Shown: positions 43,673 through 53,469, counted from the stretch's first letter. The stretch: 64,000 nucleotides of DNA from CAXBDP01 sp041689935 (GCA_041689935.1 JBDNFI010000042.1:14936-78935), one strand, 5' to 3'. A program made the numbers and translations. Notes: generated by a model not told the origin, from the letters alone.

Positions 43673-45235
43673 ATGCAAGTAAAAAAAATAGCCCTAAAGG
43701 ATACCCATAGTTTTTCAAGTATTTTACTCAATTACCTAAATCAACAGGAAGACTTAAAGCCATTTTATACTTTTCCTCCAACAGATGATGGCATACTTGA
43801 AGCAACAAAAACACATCCATTAGGAACATCTGAAAGGGAGATCTTACGAGATGCATTATTGCAGCAATACCAAGAGGTGGATTTGACGAAATCCTCCCGG
43901 TCGAATATCGAAAGTCTTGCGAAAGCAAATACATTTACGATTACCACAGGGCATCAGCTGAATATTTTTACTGGTCCACTTTATTTTATTTATAAGATAG
44001 TATCTGTAATCAATGCTTGTAAAAGCCTGAATCAGCAGCATCCCGATCTACATTTTGTGCCTGTATATTGGATGGCCACCGAAGATCATGATTTGGAGGA
44101 GATAAATCACTTTCAGTTATTCGGAAAAACCTTTACTTGGGAAACAGATCAGAAAGGCCCTGTAGGGTCAATGCTTACCGATGGACTTGCAGAGCTTGCG
44201 CAAAGTTTGCCTGAAGCAGCACCACTTTTTGAGGATGCATACAGAAATGCAAAGGACTTGGCACAAGCTACCCGTATATTTGTAAACGAGCTTTTCAAAA
44301 GGGAAGGCTTGGTCATTTTGGATGGGAACAATGCGAATTTGAAGCGCATGTTTATTCCTATAATGAAGGAAGAATTGAGCCAGCAGCAAGCAAATGTGGA
44401 GGTAGAGAAATCTTCTGCAAAGTTGGAAAAATTGGGATATAAGGGACAAGTTTTTTCAAGAGAAATTAACCTTTTCTACATGGAAAAGGGAATGCGCGAA
44501 CGGATTGTTGAGGAAAAGGGAACGTACAAAGTGCTCCATACTGAGTTGGAGTTTTCGCAGGAGGATATTTTGGCTTTGCTGGAATCTCATCCGGAGAAGT
44601 TTAGCCCAAACGTAATTCTAAGGCCGTTATATCAAGAGACCATTATGCCAAATGTAGCCTATTTTGGTGGCCCAGCTGAGGTTGCCTATTGGCTGCAAAT
44701 CAAAAGCGTTTTCGATTTATATAAAGTTGCTTTTCCAGTGGTGATGCCGAGGAATTTTGCCCTTTGGATAAACGGTGGAATTGCCAAAAAGCTCAACCAG
44801 CTGGGAATCGAAATACAGGACGTCTTCTTGAACAACGATGAATTGAAAACAAGATTCCTAGATATGCAGGGGTTCGAAGCGTCGGATATTCAGAGAGAGG
44901 AAGAAATGGTTCGCAATGCCTATGAACAAATTGTGAAAATTGCGGTGGAATTTGACGGCTCGCTCAAGGGCTTTATTGAGGCGGAGGAAAGTCGCGCTCT
45001 AAAATCTCTTGAAAACATCGGAAAGCGATTGGTAAAAGCGGCTGAATCGAGAATGGAAGTGTCGCTTCGCCAATTGCAAAACAGTAAGGATCGCCTATTC
45101 CCAAATGGTAAGCCACAAGAGCGGGTGGATAATTACTTGAGCATTGCCCTAAATTCGCCGCAATTCGTAGAGACACTCCTACAACATTTGGATCCTTTCG
45201 ATACCCAATTTTATGTGTTTATAGAGAATGACTAA
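43673..45235 (+). CDS. bshC: Bacillithiol biosynthesis cysteine-adding enzyme BshC
   Basis: The 520-residue protein matches BshC, which adds cysteine to GlcN-malate in the last step of bacillithiol synthesis. Characteristic parts are TITTGHQLNIFTGPLYFIYK, VPVYWMATEDHDLEEINHF and PNVAYFGGPAEVAYWLQ. bshA and bshB are not in the window. It shares an operon with rimO (18-base gap) and formyl-THF cycloligase (eight-base overlap). Its presence implies bacillithiol as low-molecular-weight thiol in this organism. Confidence 0.93.
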   Translation: MQVKKIALKDTHSFSSILLNYLNQQEDLKPFYTFPPTDDGILEATKTHPLGTSEREILRDALLQQYQEVDLTKSSRSNIESLAKANTFTITTGHQLNIFTGPLYFIYKIVSVINACKSLNQQHPDLHFVPVYWMATEDHDLEEINHFQLFGKTFTWETDQKGPVGSMLTDGLAELAQSLPEAAPLFEDAYRNAKDLAQATRIFVNELFKREGLVILDGNNANLKRMFIPIMKEELSQQQANVEVEKSSAKLEKLGYKGQVFSREINLFYMEKGMRERIVEEKGTYKVLHTELEFSQEDILALLESHPEKFSPNVILRPLYQETIMPNVAYFGGPAEVAYWLQIKSVFDLYKVAFPVVMPRNFALWINGGIAKKLNQLGIEIQDVFLNNDELKTRFLDMQGFEASDIQREEEMVRNAYEQIVKIAVEFDGSLKGFIEAEESRALKSLENIGKRLVKAAESRMEVSLRQLQNSKDRLFPNGKPQERVDNYLSIALNSPQFVETLLQHLDPFDTQFYVFIEND

Positions 45236-45806
45236 ATCAGCACTTCGTAAGCTACTTTCTCTCCGCCGAACAAGGCTAAGCTCGCTTGAGTTTGATCAAA
45301 GAAATTCGGCATTGATTGAAAAGCTAATCGAAGTATTGAGTGGCAGGGCATTTAACTACATCCATATCTTTTTATCGATTCCACAAAATAATGAGCCTAA
45401 GACCAAATTGGTGATTGCCTGGCTTTTGGAAAAAAGACCCGAGGTGAATATTGTGGTTTCTACCGCTGATTTTAAGCAAAAACGAATGCTTAATTATCTA
45501 TATACAGGACCTGAGCAATTGCGAGCCAATAAACTTGGTATTCCTGAGCCAATAAACGGCACTCTGGTAGATCCCAAACTTATTGACATCGTACTAGTGC
45601 CTATGTTGGGTTTTGATATAAATGGTCATCGCCTGGGCTATGGTCAAGGGTTTTATGACCGATTTTTGGAGAATGATTGTAAAAGTGATGTGTTGAAGAT
45701 TGGCCTTTCTATCCTCCCGCCAATTAATAACTTGCAATTTAATGAAGCGCACGACGTGCCCTTAGATATGTGTGTTACGCCTTTTGAGGTTTTTAAATTC
45801 CAATAG
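45228..45806 (+). CDS. 5-formyltetrahydrofolate cyclo-ligase
   Basis: The 192-residue protein has the C-terminal ATP/folate-binding signature VPMLGFDINGHRLGYGQGFYDRFL. The family converts 5-formyl-THF into 5,10-methenyl-THF. The N-terminus KSALRKLLSLRRTRL fits the family. It overlaps bshC by eight bases. One antisense GCGGGAGG is at 45713. No terminator is evident downstream. Confidence 0.92.
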   Translation: MTKSALRKLLSLRRTRLSSLEFDQRNSALIEKLIEVLSGRAFNYIHIFLSIPQNNEPKTKLVIAWLLEKRPEVNIVVSTADFKQKRMLNYLYTGPEQLRANKLGIPEPINGTLVDPKLIDIVLVPMLGFDINGHRLGYGQGFYDRFLENDCKSDVLKIGLSILPPINNLQFNEAHDVPLDMCVTPFEVFKFQ

Positions 45807-45909
45807 CTTTATTCTCATCCCAGTTGAGATTTAAAACCAATTAGTCCTGCAGGTCTAAAAATCAACCCATCTTATGACGTTACTCATTCTTTTTCGCTGC
45901 TAGGGTAAA

Positions 45910-45917
45910 TAGCTTTG
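45910..45917 (+). promoter_or_regulatory. Candidate -7 element for the CBS-domain gene
   Basis: TAGCTTTG fits TAnnTTTG, 18 bases upstream of ATG 45936. It overlaps an in-frame TTG at 45915, which argues against that TTG as start codon. Confidence 0.5.
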
Positions 45918-45935
45918 GCACAAACAAATAGTGCG

Positions 45936-46358
45936 ATGGAAAAGATAAATCAAGACACGGTAAGCAGCATCATGACACCTGACGTGCATGTGATACAAGA
46001 AAACACACCTTTGCAGGATGTGGTACGATTATTTAGAAAACTAAATATCCGACATGTACCCGTAGTATCAGGCGTAAAGGTGATTGGCATAATAAGCCGA
46101 ACGGATATCAATAGGCTTACATTTGGAGCCCTTATCGAAAATCAAGAAGATGCTGATGAGGTGATTTTAGAAATGTTGAACGTTTCTCAAGTAATGGCAG
46201 CGAAGCCAAAATCAATTACTTCAAGTGCATCCATAAAAGAGTTAGCAGAGATTTTTGTGAAGCAAGAATATCATGCCATTCCTGTGATAGATAATGATGA
46301 ATTGGTGGGAATAGTAACTACTACAGATGTAATTGAGTATCTGCTTACAAAATTATAA
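45936..46358 (+). CDS. Tandem CBS-domain protein
   Basis: A 140-residue protein from ATG 45936, consisting almost entirely of two CBS repeats: VSSIMTPDVHVIQENTPLQDVVRLF through VKVIGIISRTDI, then VSQVMAAKPKSITSSASIKELAEIF through DNDELVGIVTTTDVIEYLL. Such stand-alone CBS pairs bind adenine nucleotides and sense energy state. The target is unknown. An in-frame TTG at 45915 was rejected because it overlaps the promoter element. Confidence 0.88.
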   Translation: MEKINQDTVSSIMTPDVHVIQENTPLQDVVRLFRKLNIRHVPVVSGVKVIGIISRTDINRLTFGALIENQEDADEVILEMLNVSQVMAAKPKSITSSASIKELAEIFVKQEYHAIPVIDNDELVGIVTTTDVIEYLLTKL

Positions 46359-46398
46359 TATTTTTTCTCACTCTGGGAGCGAGTCATTCATTCGGCTA

Positions 46399-46878
46399 CT
46401 AAAACCTTTTGGTAAAAAAGTGGCAATAGGGCGAGCTTCCATTATTTTTATAGTAGTCTTGATGATAATTCTCCGCAGTGTAGAACTCTGTAGCCTTGGT
46501 TACTTCTGTGGCTATCTTCATTCCCTTGCCTTCGAGTAGCGAGATGAGTTTTTCAGTAATTTCTTTTTGCTCTTCATTGAAGTAAAATACCCCAGATCGA
46601 TACTGAGTACCTATATCAGGACCTTGTCGGTTTAAATGCGTAGGATCATGGGTTTCGAAAAATAATCGAGCCAGGGTTTCAAAATCTGTTTTTTCTGGAT
46701 CATAAAAAACCTCAGTGGCTTCTGCATGGCCTGTGGTACCAGAACAAACCTCGCGGTAGCTTGGATTTGACACTCGACCACCGACGTAGCCAACGGTAGT
46801 GCTAATAACACCCTGCGCCTTTTGAAAGTAATACTCAGTTCCCCAAAAACATCCCGAAGCAAATATGGCTCTTTCCAT
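46399..46878 (-). CDS. msrA: Peptide methionine sulfoxide reductase MsrA
   Basis: The 159-residue protein has the MsrA active site FASGCFWGTEYYF (Cys10 of GCFWG), then VGYVGG, YREVCSGTTGHAEATEVFYDP and the HDPTHLNRQGPDIGTQYRS block. It reduces methionine-S-sulfoxide in oxidised proteins. The C-terminus lacks a second resolving Cys pair of the E. coli type. It is monocistronic. Confidence 0.95.
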   Translation of the reverse strand: MERAIFASGCFWGTEYYFQKAQGVISTTVGYVGGRVSNPSYREVCSGTTGHAEATEVFYDPEKTDFETLARLFFETHDPTHLNRQGPDIGTQYRSGVFYFNEEQKEITEKLISLLEGKGMKIATEVTKATEFYTAENYHQDYYKNNGSSPYCHFFTKRF

Positions 46879-47036
46879 TTGTGAAATTCAATTTGTATTT
46901 TAATAATCTATAAGGTAACTGCAAAACAATGAATTTGGTTTGTTTGGAGCTAGTCAAATACCTTTCAACATTTTAGGATTAATTTCAACCCTTGAATTAC
47001 TGTAAAATTCCAATTAACTTATTGAAAATTTGATTT

Positions 47037-47924
47037 ATGACGAAGATAGATGATAAATTTTGGGATGGGGAAATTACGCAGAGTGATGTAAAATGGAAAA
47101 GCAAAGCATTTACTATAATCTATAAGTCCGATACCTATTGGGGGAAGATTTTCGATGTAGGGTTATTGATCGCCATTTTGTTAAGCATTTTTGTAGTAAT
47201 GCTCGATAGTATTCCGACGGTGCGGGAGGGATACGGATTTTACCTCAATACCCTCGAATGGATTTTCACTGGATTATTTTCAATAGAGTACTTTCTTCGA
47301 GTCATCATTATCAAAAAACCCAGAAAATATATTTTTAGTTTTTTAGGAGTGATTGATTTGCTTTCCATTTTGCCATCGTTCGTTAGTTTATTATTTGCAG
47401 GAAGTCAATACCTTATGGTTATACGATCTCTGCGTTTTTTAAGGGTGTTTCGAATTTTCAAAATGGTGCATTTCCTAAAGGAAATTCAAACCTTAGGCTC
47501 GGCCTTAATTTTTTCTTTAAGAAAGATTAGTGTATTTCTTTTAGCAGTGGTTTTATTGGTGATTATTCTAGGCTCGGTAATGTATTTGGTCGAAGGAGGG
47601 GAGAATGGATTTGATTCGATTCCTTCTAGTATTTATTGGGCAGTCATTACTATAACGACAGTGGGTTATGGGGATATTGTGCCTGTAACCATCCTAGGTA
47701 AAGCCATAGCTTCCTTAATGATGCTTTTAGGCTATGGGATCATTGCCGTTCCTACTGGGATTGTTACAGTTGAATTAGCTAAATCGACCCGAAATGCAAA
47801 TGAAGATTTAAACCAAGTGTGTCCTAATTGCGGGTATGAAGGACATAAAATTGGTGCTAATTATTGTTTTCAATGTGGGGGTGGTTTCGATAAAATTCGC
47901 AAAACAAAAAAGGCCGATCAATAA
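47037..47924 (+). CDS. Voltage-gated-type potassium channel with C-terminal zinc ribbon
   Basis: A 295-residue six-helix ion channel. S1 is at about 41-56 and S4 carries regularly spaced arginines (VIRSLRFLRVFRIFKM, about 128-143). The pore has the K+ filter TTVGYGD (207-213), followed by S6. After the membrane part comes a short zinc ribbon with Cys262, Cys265, Cys277 and Cys280 (CPNCGYEG...YCFQCGG). Kv-like bacterial channels are common; the added ribbon may bind metal or mediate assembly. One sense GCGGGAGG lies at 47222. The stop codon lies in the loop of the M28 gene's terminator. Confidence 0.9.
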   Translation: MTKIDDKFWDGEITQSDVKWKSKAFTIIYKSDTYWGKIFDVGLLIAILLSIFVVMLDSIPTVREGYGFYLNTLEWIFTGLFSIEYFLRVIIIKKPRKYIFSFLGVIDLLSILPSFVSLLFAGSQYLMVIRSLRFLRVFRIFKMVHFLKEIQTLGSALIFSLRKISVFLLAVVLLVIILGSVMYLVEGGENGFDSIPSSIYWAVITITTVGYGDIVPVTILGKAIASLMMLLGYGIIAVPTGIVTVELAKSTRNANEDLNQVCPNCGYEGHKIGANYCFQCGGGFDKIRKTKKADQ

Positions 47925-47938
47925 ATTGAACGGCCTTT
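47901..47938 (-). terminator. Terminator of the M28 peptidase gene overlapping the channel gene's end
   Basis: Stem AAAGGCCG / CGGCCTTT (47909-47916 and 47931-47938) with a 14-base loop. On the minus strand it is followed by a T-rich tract (TTTTTTGTTTT, 47911-47901). It starts 20 bases after the M28 stop codon and covers the stop codon of the convergent channel gene. Confidence 0.75.
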
Positions 47939-47957
47939 CCAATATATGTTAATGCTT

Positions 47958-49475
47958 TTAGCGGTTAAGCAATCGCTCATCCATTTTAGTATCCACCATT
48001 GGTTTTCTGCTTCTATGAGCTAAATCCCAAGAAGTATAGAATACCAAGCGCGCTCTTGTTTCGAACGCATCCCAAGCAATTTTGTCAATAGTATCACTTG
48101 GTCTGTGGTAGTCGGCATGCACGCCATTGAAGAAAAATATTACAGGAATATTGTTCTTCGCAAAGTTGTAATGATCTGATCGGAAGTAGAAACGATTTGT
48201 ATCTTCAGGATCATCGAAACGGTAGTCAAGATCCATATTTGTGTACATCACATTATTGTAATCTAAAATCACTTTCAATTCCGAAGAAAGTACTTCTGAT
48301 CCAATTGGGTACACGTAATTTCTTTGACCTGCTTCTTCGTGCTCTGTATCCAATCTGCCTATCATATCTATATTGATGTTGGTGATAGTTTGGCTATGGG
48401 GGAAAATTGGATCAAAATCCGTATAATATCTTGAGCCTAATAGCCCTTTTTCTTCACCAGTTACCAGCAAGAAGACCATAGATCTACGTGGGCCATTGCC
48501 TTGATCGGCTGCATTTTTAAATACTCGGGCAATGTCAATAACCGCCGAAGTCCCTGATCCATCATCATCGGCTCCGTTAAATATTTGGCCATCTGATCCT
48601 ACTCCTACGTGATCGTAATGCGCAGTAAGGATAACATATTCGTCTTTCAAATCAGTGCCTTCTACCATACCAATTACATTTGCTGTAGGCACTTTTTCGA
48701 CTACTCTTTCGATTTCATAAGAATACTTTATTGGCTTTAAGCTTTTATGTGAGCCATCTGCAATCATAGCAGCCATCTGCTCTTGGCTTTTGCCAATGAT
48801 TTTTGCCGCATGCTCTGGAGAAACAAACCATAGCAAATTGTCTGTCAAATTTGGATTTGGTAAACCCATCCTTCGAGCGGTTGCTATGTTTCTGAATCTT
48901 CTTGTAGCGGTTTCATATTGCTCGGCTGTTTCAGCATTCACCACCATCACTGCATTTGCACCTTTTTCTTTGAGGGCATCTACTTTTGCTTCAAATCCAG
49001 CACCTGGCGCATACAATAGAGCTGTTTTGTCTTTCAAATCTAGGCCCTCAAGAGAAGCAGCTTCGCCATTGCCAACAAACACAATATCTGCTTTGCCAGA
49101 TTTGCTTTCTATCACACTTCCAACGAAAAATACCTCTCCATTTACAAATGTATTGCGACCAACTTTGAATGATACTTTTCCCCAGCCGGTGTTCTCCAAA
49201 TCAAAATTCTGAAGATATCCCATTTCATTTCCGTTGGGTGCGACTGGTTTTAAACCCATTTCGGCAAATTGACCAGATATGTAGGCTGCTGCTTTTCGCT
49301 GGCCTTCTTTTCCTGTGTCGCGGCCTTCCATATCATCAGCAGCCAAAATTTCAAGGTGTTTTTTCAAGCTCGCTTCTGTGATACTATTGCCATACTTCAT
49401 GACATTTGCATCTTGGGCGTTTACATTCGCTGCCAACACTAAACAAGCGATACCTATCCATATTTTTTTATTCAT
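47958..49475 (-). CDS. Exported M28-family zinc aminopeptidase
   Basis: A 505-residue exported peptidase with signal peptide (IGIACLVLAANVNAQ). An inserted PA-like domain spans about residues 120-250. The M28 metal ligands are visible: TAHYDHVGVG, NGADDDGSGTSAV, TGEEKGLLGSRYY, NINIDMIGRLD and the last histidine in FRSDHYNFAK. It removes N-terminal residues from extracellular peptides. A -7 element lies 29 bases upstream of the ATG, and a strong terminator follows the stop. Confidence 0.92.
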   Translation of the reverse strand: MNKKIWIGIACLVLAANVNAQDANVMKYGNSITEASLKKHLEILAADDMEGRDTGKEGQRKAAAYISGQFAEMGLKPVAPNGNEMGYLQNFDLENTGWGKVSFKVGRNTFVNGEVFFVGSVIESKSGKADIVFVGNGEAASLEGLDLKDKTALLYAPGAGFEAKVDALKEKGANAVMVVNAETAEQYETATRRFRNIATARRMGLPNPNLTDNLLWFVSPEHAAKIIGKSQEQMAAMIADGSHKSLKPIKYSYEIERVVEKVPTANVIGMVEGTDLKDEYVILTAHYDHVGVGSDGQIFNGADDDGSGTSAVIDIARVFKNAADQGNGPRRSMVFLLVTGEEKGLLGSRYYTDFDPIFPHSQTITNINIDMIGRLDTEHEEAGQRNYVYPIGSEVLSSELKVILDYNNVMYTNMDLDYRFDDPEDTNRFYFRSDHYNFAKNNIPVIFFFNGVHADYHRPSDTIDKIAWDAFETRARLVFYTSWDLAHRSRKPMVDTKMDERLLNR

Positions 49476-49503
49476 ATTCAGCTTTAGGTTTATTAATTGT
49501 CCT

Positions 49504-49511
49504 CAAAATTA
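49504..49511 (-). promoter_or_regulatory. Candidate -7 element for the M28 peptidase
   Basis: On the minus strand TAATTTTG fits TAnnTTTG, 28 bases before the ATG at 49475. No clear TTG at -33. Confidence 0.5.
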
Positions 49512-49720
49512 AGGAAAATCCACTAACATTAAAATATAGATTTGCTGGACGAAATTAGCCTTAGAAAATTGTTCGAAATTAATTGTCATTTGAACAAACA
49601 TTAAAGCTAAACAATGGTCTTTGAAACTATGCTTCGGCAAGTCTTGTATCTTTGGCGAAGAATGGCATTACAGTGATAAATAATGCGTTGATTTCACAAA
49701 TTTTTGCAGGCAATTATTCT

Positions 49721-49728
49721 TACATTTG
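49721..49728 (+). promoter_or_regulatory. Candidate -7 element for gcvP
   Basis: TACATTTG fits TAnnTTTG, 45 bases before the gcvP ATG. Nearby TTG triplets at 49704 and 49688 are spaced 14 and 30 bases away, outside the usual range, so only the -7 element supports the call. The rest of the 298-base gap (49476-49773) shows no gene. Confidence 0.45.
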
Positions 49729-49773
49729 CAGCTCCAAATTGGAGTTTTATTCAGACTATTTAGATAAGGAAAA

Positions 49774-52683
49774 ATGAAAATTAAGCTATCTACCACAGAT
49801 CTATTTGAAAGAAGACACAACAGTCCCGACAAAGAGCAGCGGGAGGAAATGTTGGAAGCCATTGGTGTTTCAACGCTCGACCAGCTTATTGATGAGACTG
49901 TTCCAGCAGGCATTCGTCTAAAAAGGGCGATGAATTTGCCCGAGCCCTTATCTGAATATGAATTTCTGAAACAGTTGAAAAAGGTTGCTGCCAAAAATAA
50001 GCTTTTCAAAAATCATATTGGTTTAGGCTACTATGGCAATATCACTCCTGGCGTGATTCAGCGTAATATTCTTGAAAATCCAGGTTGGTACACAGCTTAC
50101 ACCCCATACCAAGCAGAAATTGCCCAAGGCCGTTTGGAAGCGCTCATCAATTATCAAACGATGGTGATGGAGCTGACCGGGATGGAAATAGCCAATGCCT
50201 CTCTGTTGGATGAAGGAACAGCTGCCTCTGAAGCCATGACGATGCTTGCAGGTCTGCGAAAAGGGAATAAAAAAACATCCACCCGCTTTTTTGTAGATGA
50301 GCGGGTATTTCCACAAACCATTGATGTATTAGCCACTCGTGCGATCCCTGTGGGCATCGATTTACAAATAGGAAAAATTGAAGAGCTTGACCTAACAGAT
50401 GAAAAGTTGTTTGGCGTTTTGCTACAATATCCAGATTCAAATGGCCGTATTCACGATCCATCTGATTTTATAGCCGCAGCCAAAGAGCAAAATGTATTTG
50501 TAGCGGTCGCAGCAGATTTACTTTCATTAACATTAATTACTCCTCCAGGCGAAATGGGAGCTGATGTGGTGGTAGGTACTACGCAGCGTTTCGGCATTCC
50601 AATGGGCTATGGTGGCCCACATGCTGCTTATTTTGCTACGCTAGATGCATATAAACGATCTATTCCAGGCCGTATTATTGGCGTATCTATAGACAGCAAC
50701 GGGAATAAGGGATATCGAATGGCACTTCAGACAAGAGAGCAACATATCCGTAGAGAAAAGGCCACTTCCAATATATGTACTGCCCAAGTATTGCTAGCTG
50801 TAATGGCAGGTATGTACGGGGTATATCATGGCGCAGAAGGGCTTAAGAATATTGCGGCAAAAATCAATGGACTGGCAAGAACGCTGGAACAGGGTCTTGG
50901 CAAATTGGGCTACAGTCAATTAAATGACGTTTATTTCGATACATTACGAATACATCTTGATGCGGATCAAAGCTTGAAATTGAAAAGTATTGCAGAGAAT
51001 GCCGAAATGAATTTCAGGTATTATGATGCGGGAGGTGTGAGCATCTCTTTAGATGAAACAAATACCCTTGCGGATGTAAGGAGCATATTGGCTATTTTCT
51101 CTGAATTAAAGGGAGAAACATATACCGGCGAAACGGAGAAAAATAGCATATCGGACGAAGTAGAAATTACTTTTCCAGAGTCACTTACCCGTACTTCCGA
51201 GTACTTACAGCATCCTGTTTTCAAGCTAAACCACTCCGAGCACGAAATGCTCAGATATATCCGTAGGCTAGAAAATAAAGATTTGTCATTGGTGCATTCT
51301 ATGATTTCTCTGGGTTCATGCACAATGAAACTGAATGCCACATCGGAAATGGTGCCAGTTACTTGGCCTGAATTTGGAAATGTACACCCATTTGCACCGC
51401 TCAACCAAACAGAAGGCTATCAGCATATTTTCAATAACTTGAGCGATTGGTTAGCTGAAATTACGGGATTTGATGCCGTATCTCTACAGCCCAATTCTGG
51501 TGCGCAGGGAGAGTATGCAGGCCTTATGGTGATCCGCGCTTATCACCATGAGAATGGCGATGACCATAGAAACATTGCGCTTATTCCATCTTCTGCTCAT
51601 GGAACAAATCCAGCATCAGCCGTAATGGCAGGCATGCAAGTCGTGATCGTAAAATGCGATGAAAGAGGCAATATTGATGTAGAAGACCTTAGAGCAAAAG
51701 CCGAAAAATATAAGGATGTACTCGCGTCGTTGATGGTGACTTACCCATCTACGCATGGTGTATTTGAAGAAAGCATCAAGGAAATTTGCGAGATCATTCA
51801 CCTGCATGGTGGCCAAGTATATATGGATGGTGCAAATATGAACGCGCAGGTGGGACTTACAAGTCCGGCAATGATTGGTGCAGACGTCTGTCACTTGAAT
51901 TTGCATAAAACATTCTGTATTCCTCACGGTGGTGGTGGCCCAGGTATGGGTCCAATTTGTGTTGCTAAGCATTTGGCGGCATTCCTTCCTGGGCATACAT
52001 TGATTGAAACAGGTGGTGATGCAGCTATTACGGCTATTTCAGCAGCTCCTTATGGTAGCGCAAGTATATTGCTTATTTCTTATGCATACATCGCTATGAT
52101 GGGTGCTGAGGGATTAACAAATGCGACAAAAATTGCGATCCTCAATGCCAACTATATCAAAAAGCGATTGGAGGGAAGCTACGATGTGCTCTACACGGGT
52201 AGCAAAGGCCGAAGTGCTCACGAGATGATCATAGACTGCCGTAATTTCAAGCGCTCAGGTGTAGAGGTAGAAGATATCGCCAAACGCTTGATGGATTATG
52301 GTTTTCATGCTCCTACAGTATCATTCCCAGTGGGTGGCACTATGATGATAGAACCTACCGAAAGCGAAACCAAAGCGGAATTGGATAGATTCTGTGATGC
52401 AATGATCAGCATTCGTAAGGAGATTATAGAAATCGCAGAAGGAGTGGAGGATACCTTGGATAATGTATTGAAAAATGCTCCTCATACCGTTGGCGTTATT
52501 ACTGCCAACGAGTGGAATCATTTATACAGCCGCGAGAAAGCAGCATTTCCGCTAGAATATACGCGTAGCAACAAATTTTGGCCTACCGTTGGGCGGGTGG
52601 ACTCTGCTTATGGTGATCGTAACTTAGTATGTAGCTGTATTCCAATAGAAGAATATGCCGATAGTGAAGAAAGCCTAGCTTAA
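49774..52683 (+). CDS. gcvP: Glycine dehydrogenase (aminomethyl-transferring), P protein
   Basis: The 969-residue single-chain P protein has both halves of the family: the N-terminal half with NHIGLGYYGNITPGVIQRNI and YTPYQAEIAQGRLEAL, and the C-terminal half with the PLP-lysine motif NLHKTFCIPHGGGGPGMGP (about residue 705). It decarboxylates glycine and passes the aminomethyl group to the H protein of the glycine cleavage system. gcvT and gcvH are not adjacent. Two sense GCGGGAGG sites lie inside (49839, 51028). A strong terminator follows. Confidence 0.97.
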   Translation: MKIKLSTTDLFERRHNSPDKEQREEMLEAIGVSTLDQLIDETVPAGIRLKRAMNLPEPLSEYEFLKQLKKVAAKNKLFKNHIGLGYYGNITPGVIQRNILENPGWYTAYTPYQAEIAQGRLEALINYQTMVMELTGMEIANASLLDEGTAASEAMTMLAGLRKGNKKTSTRFFVDERVFPQTIDVLATRAIPVGIDLQIGKIEELDLTDEKLFGVLLQYPDSNGRIHDPSDFIAAAKEQNVFVAVAADLLSLTLITPPGEMGADVVVGTTQRFGIPMGYGGPHAAYFATLDAYKRSIPGRIIGVSIDSNGNKGYRMALQTREQHIRREKATSNICTAQVLLAVMAGMYGVYHGAEGLKNIAAKINGLARTLEQGLGKLGYSQLNDVYFDTLRIHLDADQSLKLKSIAENAEMNFRYYDAGGVSISLDETNTLADVRSILAIFSELKGETYTGETEKNSISDEVEITFPESLTRTSEYLQHPVFKLNHSEHEMLRYIRRLENKDLSLVHSMISLGSCTMKLNATSEMVPVTWPEFGNVHPFAPLNQTEGYQHIFNNLSDWLAEITGFDAVSLQPNSGAQGEYAGLMVIRAYHHENGDDHRNIALIPSSAHGTNPASAVMAGMQVVIVKCDERGNIDVEDLRAKAEKYKDVLASLMVTYPSTHGVFEESIKEICEIIHLHGGQVYMDGANMNAQVGLTSPAMIGADVCHLNLHKTFCIPHGGGGPGMGPICVAKHLAAFLPGHTLIETGGDAAITAISAAPYGSASILLISYAYIAMMGAEGLTNATKIAILNANYIKKRLEGSYDVLYTGSKGRSAHEMIIDCRNFKRSGVEVEDIAKRLMDYGFHAPTVSFPVGGTMMIEPTESETKAELDRFCDAMISIRKEIIEIAEGVEDTLDNVLKNAPHTVGVITANEWNHLYSREKAAFPLEYTRSNKFWPTVGRVDSAYGDRNLVCSCIPIEEYADSEESLA

Positions 52684-52703
52684 TGCTGAAGCGAATCAAA
52701 AAC

Positions 52704-52738
52704 AAAAAAGGTCAATCCAATTTGGGTTGACCTTTTTT
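52704..52738. terminator. Bidirectional terminator after gcvP
   Basis: A stem built from AAAAAAGGTCAA and TTGACCTTTTTT, extended by T-G and C-G pairs around an AATTT loop. A-tract and T-tract flank it symmetrically, so it can stop both gcvP and the convergent minus-strand gene. Confidence 0.88.
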
Positions 52739-52831
52739 GTTGTCATTTTTTCAATCCAAAGAAAAGCGAGCTACAAGAATCAATGGATCTTAGAAGGAAG
52801 CCATGATATTTCAAGAGCTTTATTTTCTGTT

Positions 52832-53468
52832 TTATTCATTATCCTTTTCAACTTCCTTCAAAAAGGCCATTGCTTTCTGCAATTTTTCAGCTCCAAAGTA
52901 TTTATTAGACCAATTGCGCCACTTAGAGGAAGGGTTACTTGGCGATAACTGGAGGAATAAATAAATAGATATGAAAGTGAAAAATGTAATGATGGTGATT
53001 TGGATTGTCCAAAAGAGAATATCTCCATCTTGGACTAACTCCTTCGTGTACCACCAAGTACAAAAGAATGGTGCCTGCAGAAGAAGTACTCGACCAGAAT
53101 TCGTATAAGAAGTGTATACCTTGGCTAATTTTTGCTGAGTTTGGCTTATGCTCTCGGTAATATTGATGGTGCTAAGTATTAGGATGTGCTTTAAGTAAAT
53201 AAACACTGCGAAAATATTGAATAGTAAAATACTCCCAAGGGAAATAACAAAGTAGATATTGTCTGTGGTATGATAGACTAGAAAACCAATAAATAACAGC
53301 CATACGACACCTAATAGCATCACCCGAAGATGATTGCGTATGAAAATTGAATTTTTGATTTCACCTTTATGGCCTGCAATTCATTAATCTTCGCTGATTG
53401 ATAGCCAACATTTTATCGATTTTTTGATCGTAGGATTGCCAAATATTTTTTAATTCTATTTCGTTCAT
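52832..53468 (-). pseudogene. Broken membrane protein gene of an ECF-sigma operon (two frameshifts)
   Basis: Reading on the minus strand from ATG 53468, the first frame gives NEIELKNIWQSYDQKIDKML, which is the usual N-terminus of small membrane proteins encoded after ECF sigma genes in Bacteroidota. It stops after about 33 codons. The continuation ELQAIKVKSKIQ is in a second frame, and FIRNHLRVMLLGVVWLLFIG onwards (to 52832, three further hydrophobic segments) is in a third. Both shifts fit loss of one base in short homopolymers (an A-run near 53382 and a T-run near 53349). The longest open part starts at ATG 53323 (163 codons). Sequencing error is the alternative. Confidence 0.65.
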
Positions 53469-53469
53469 C

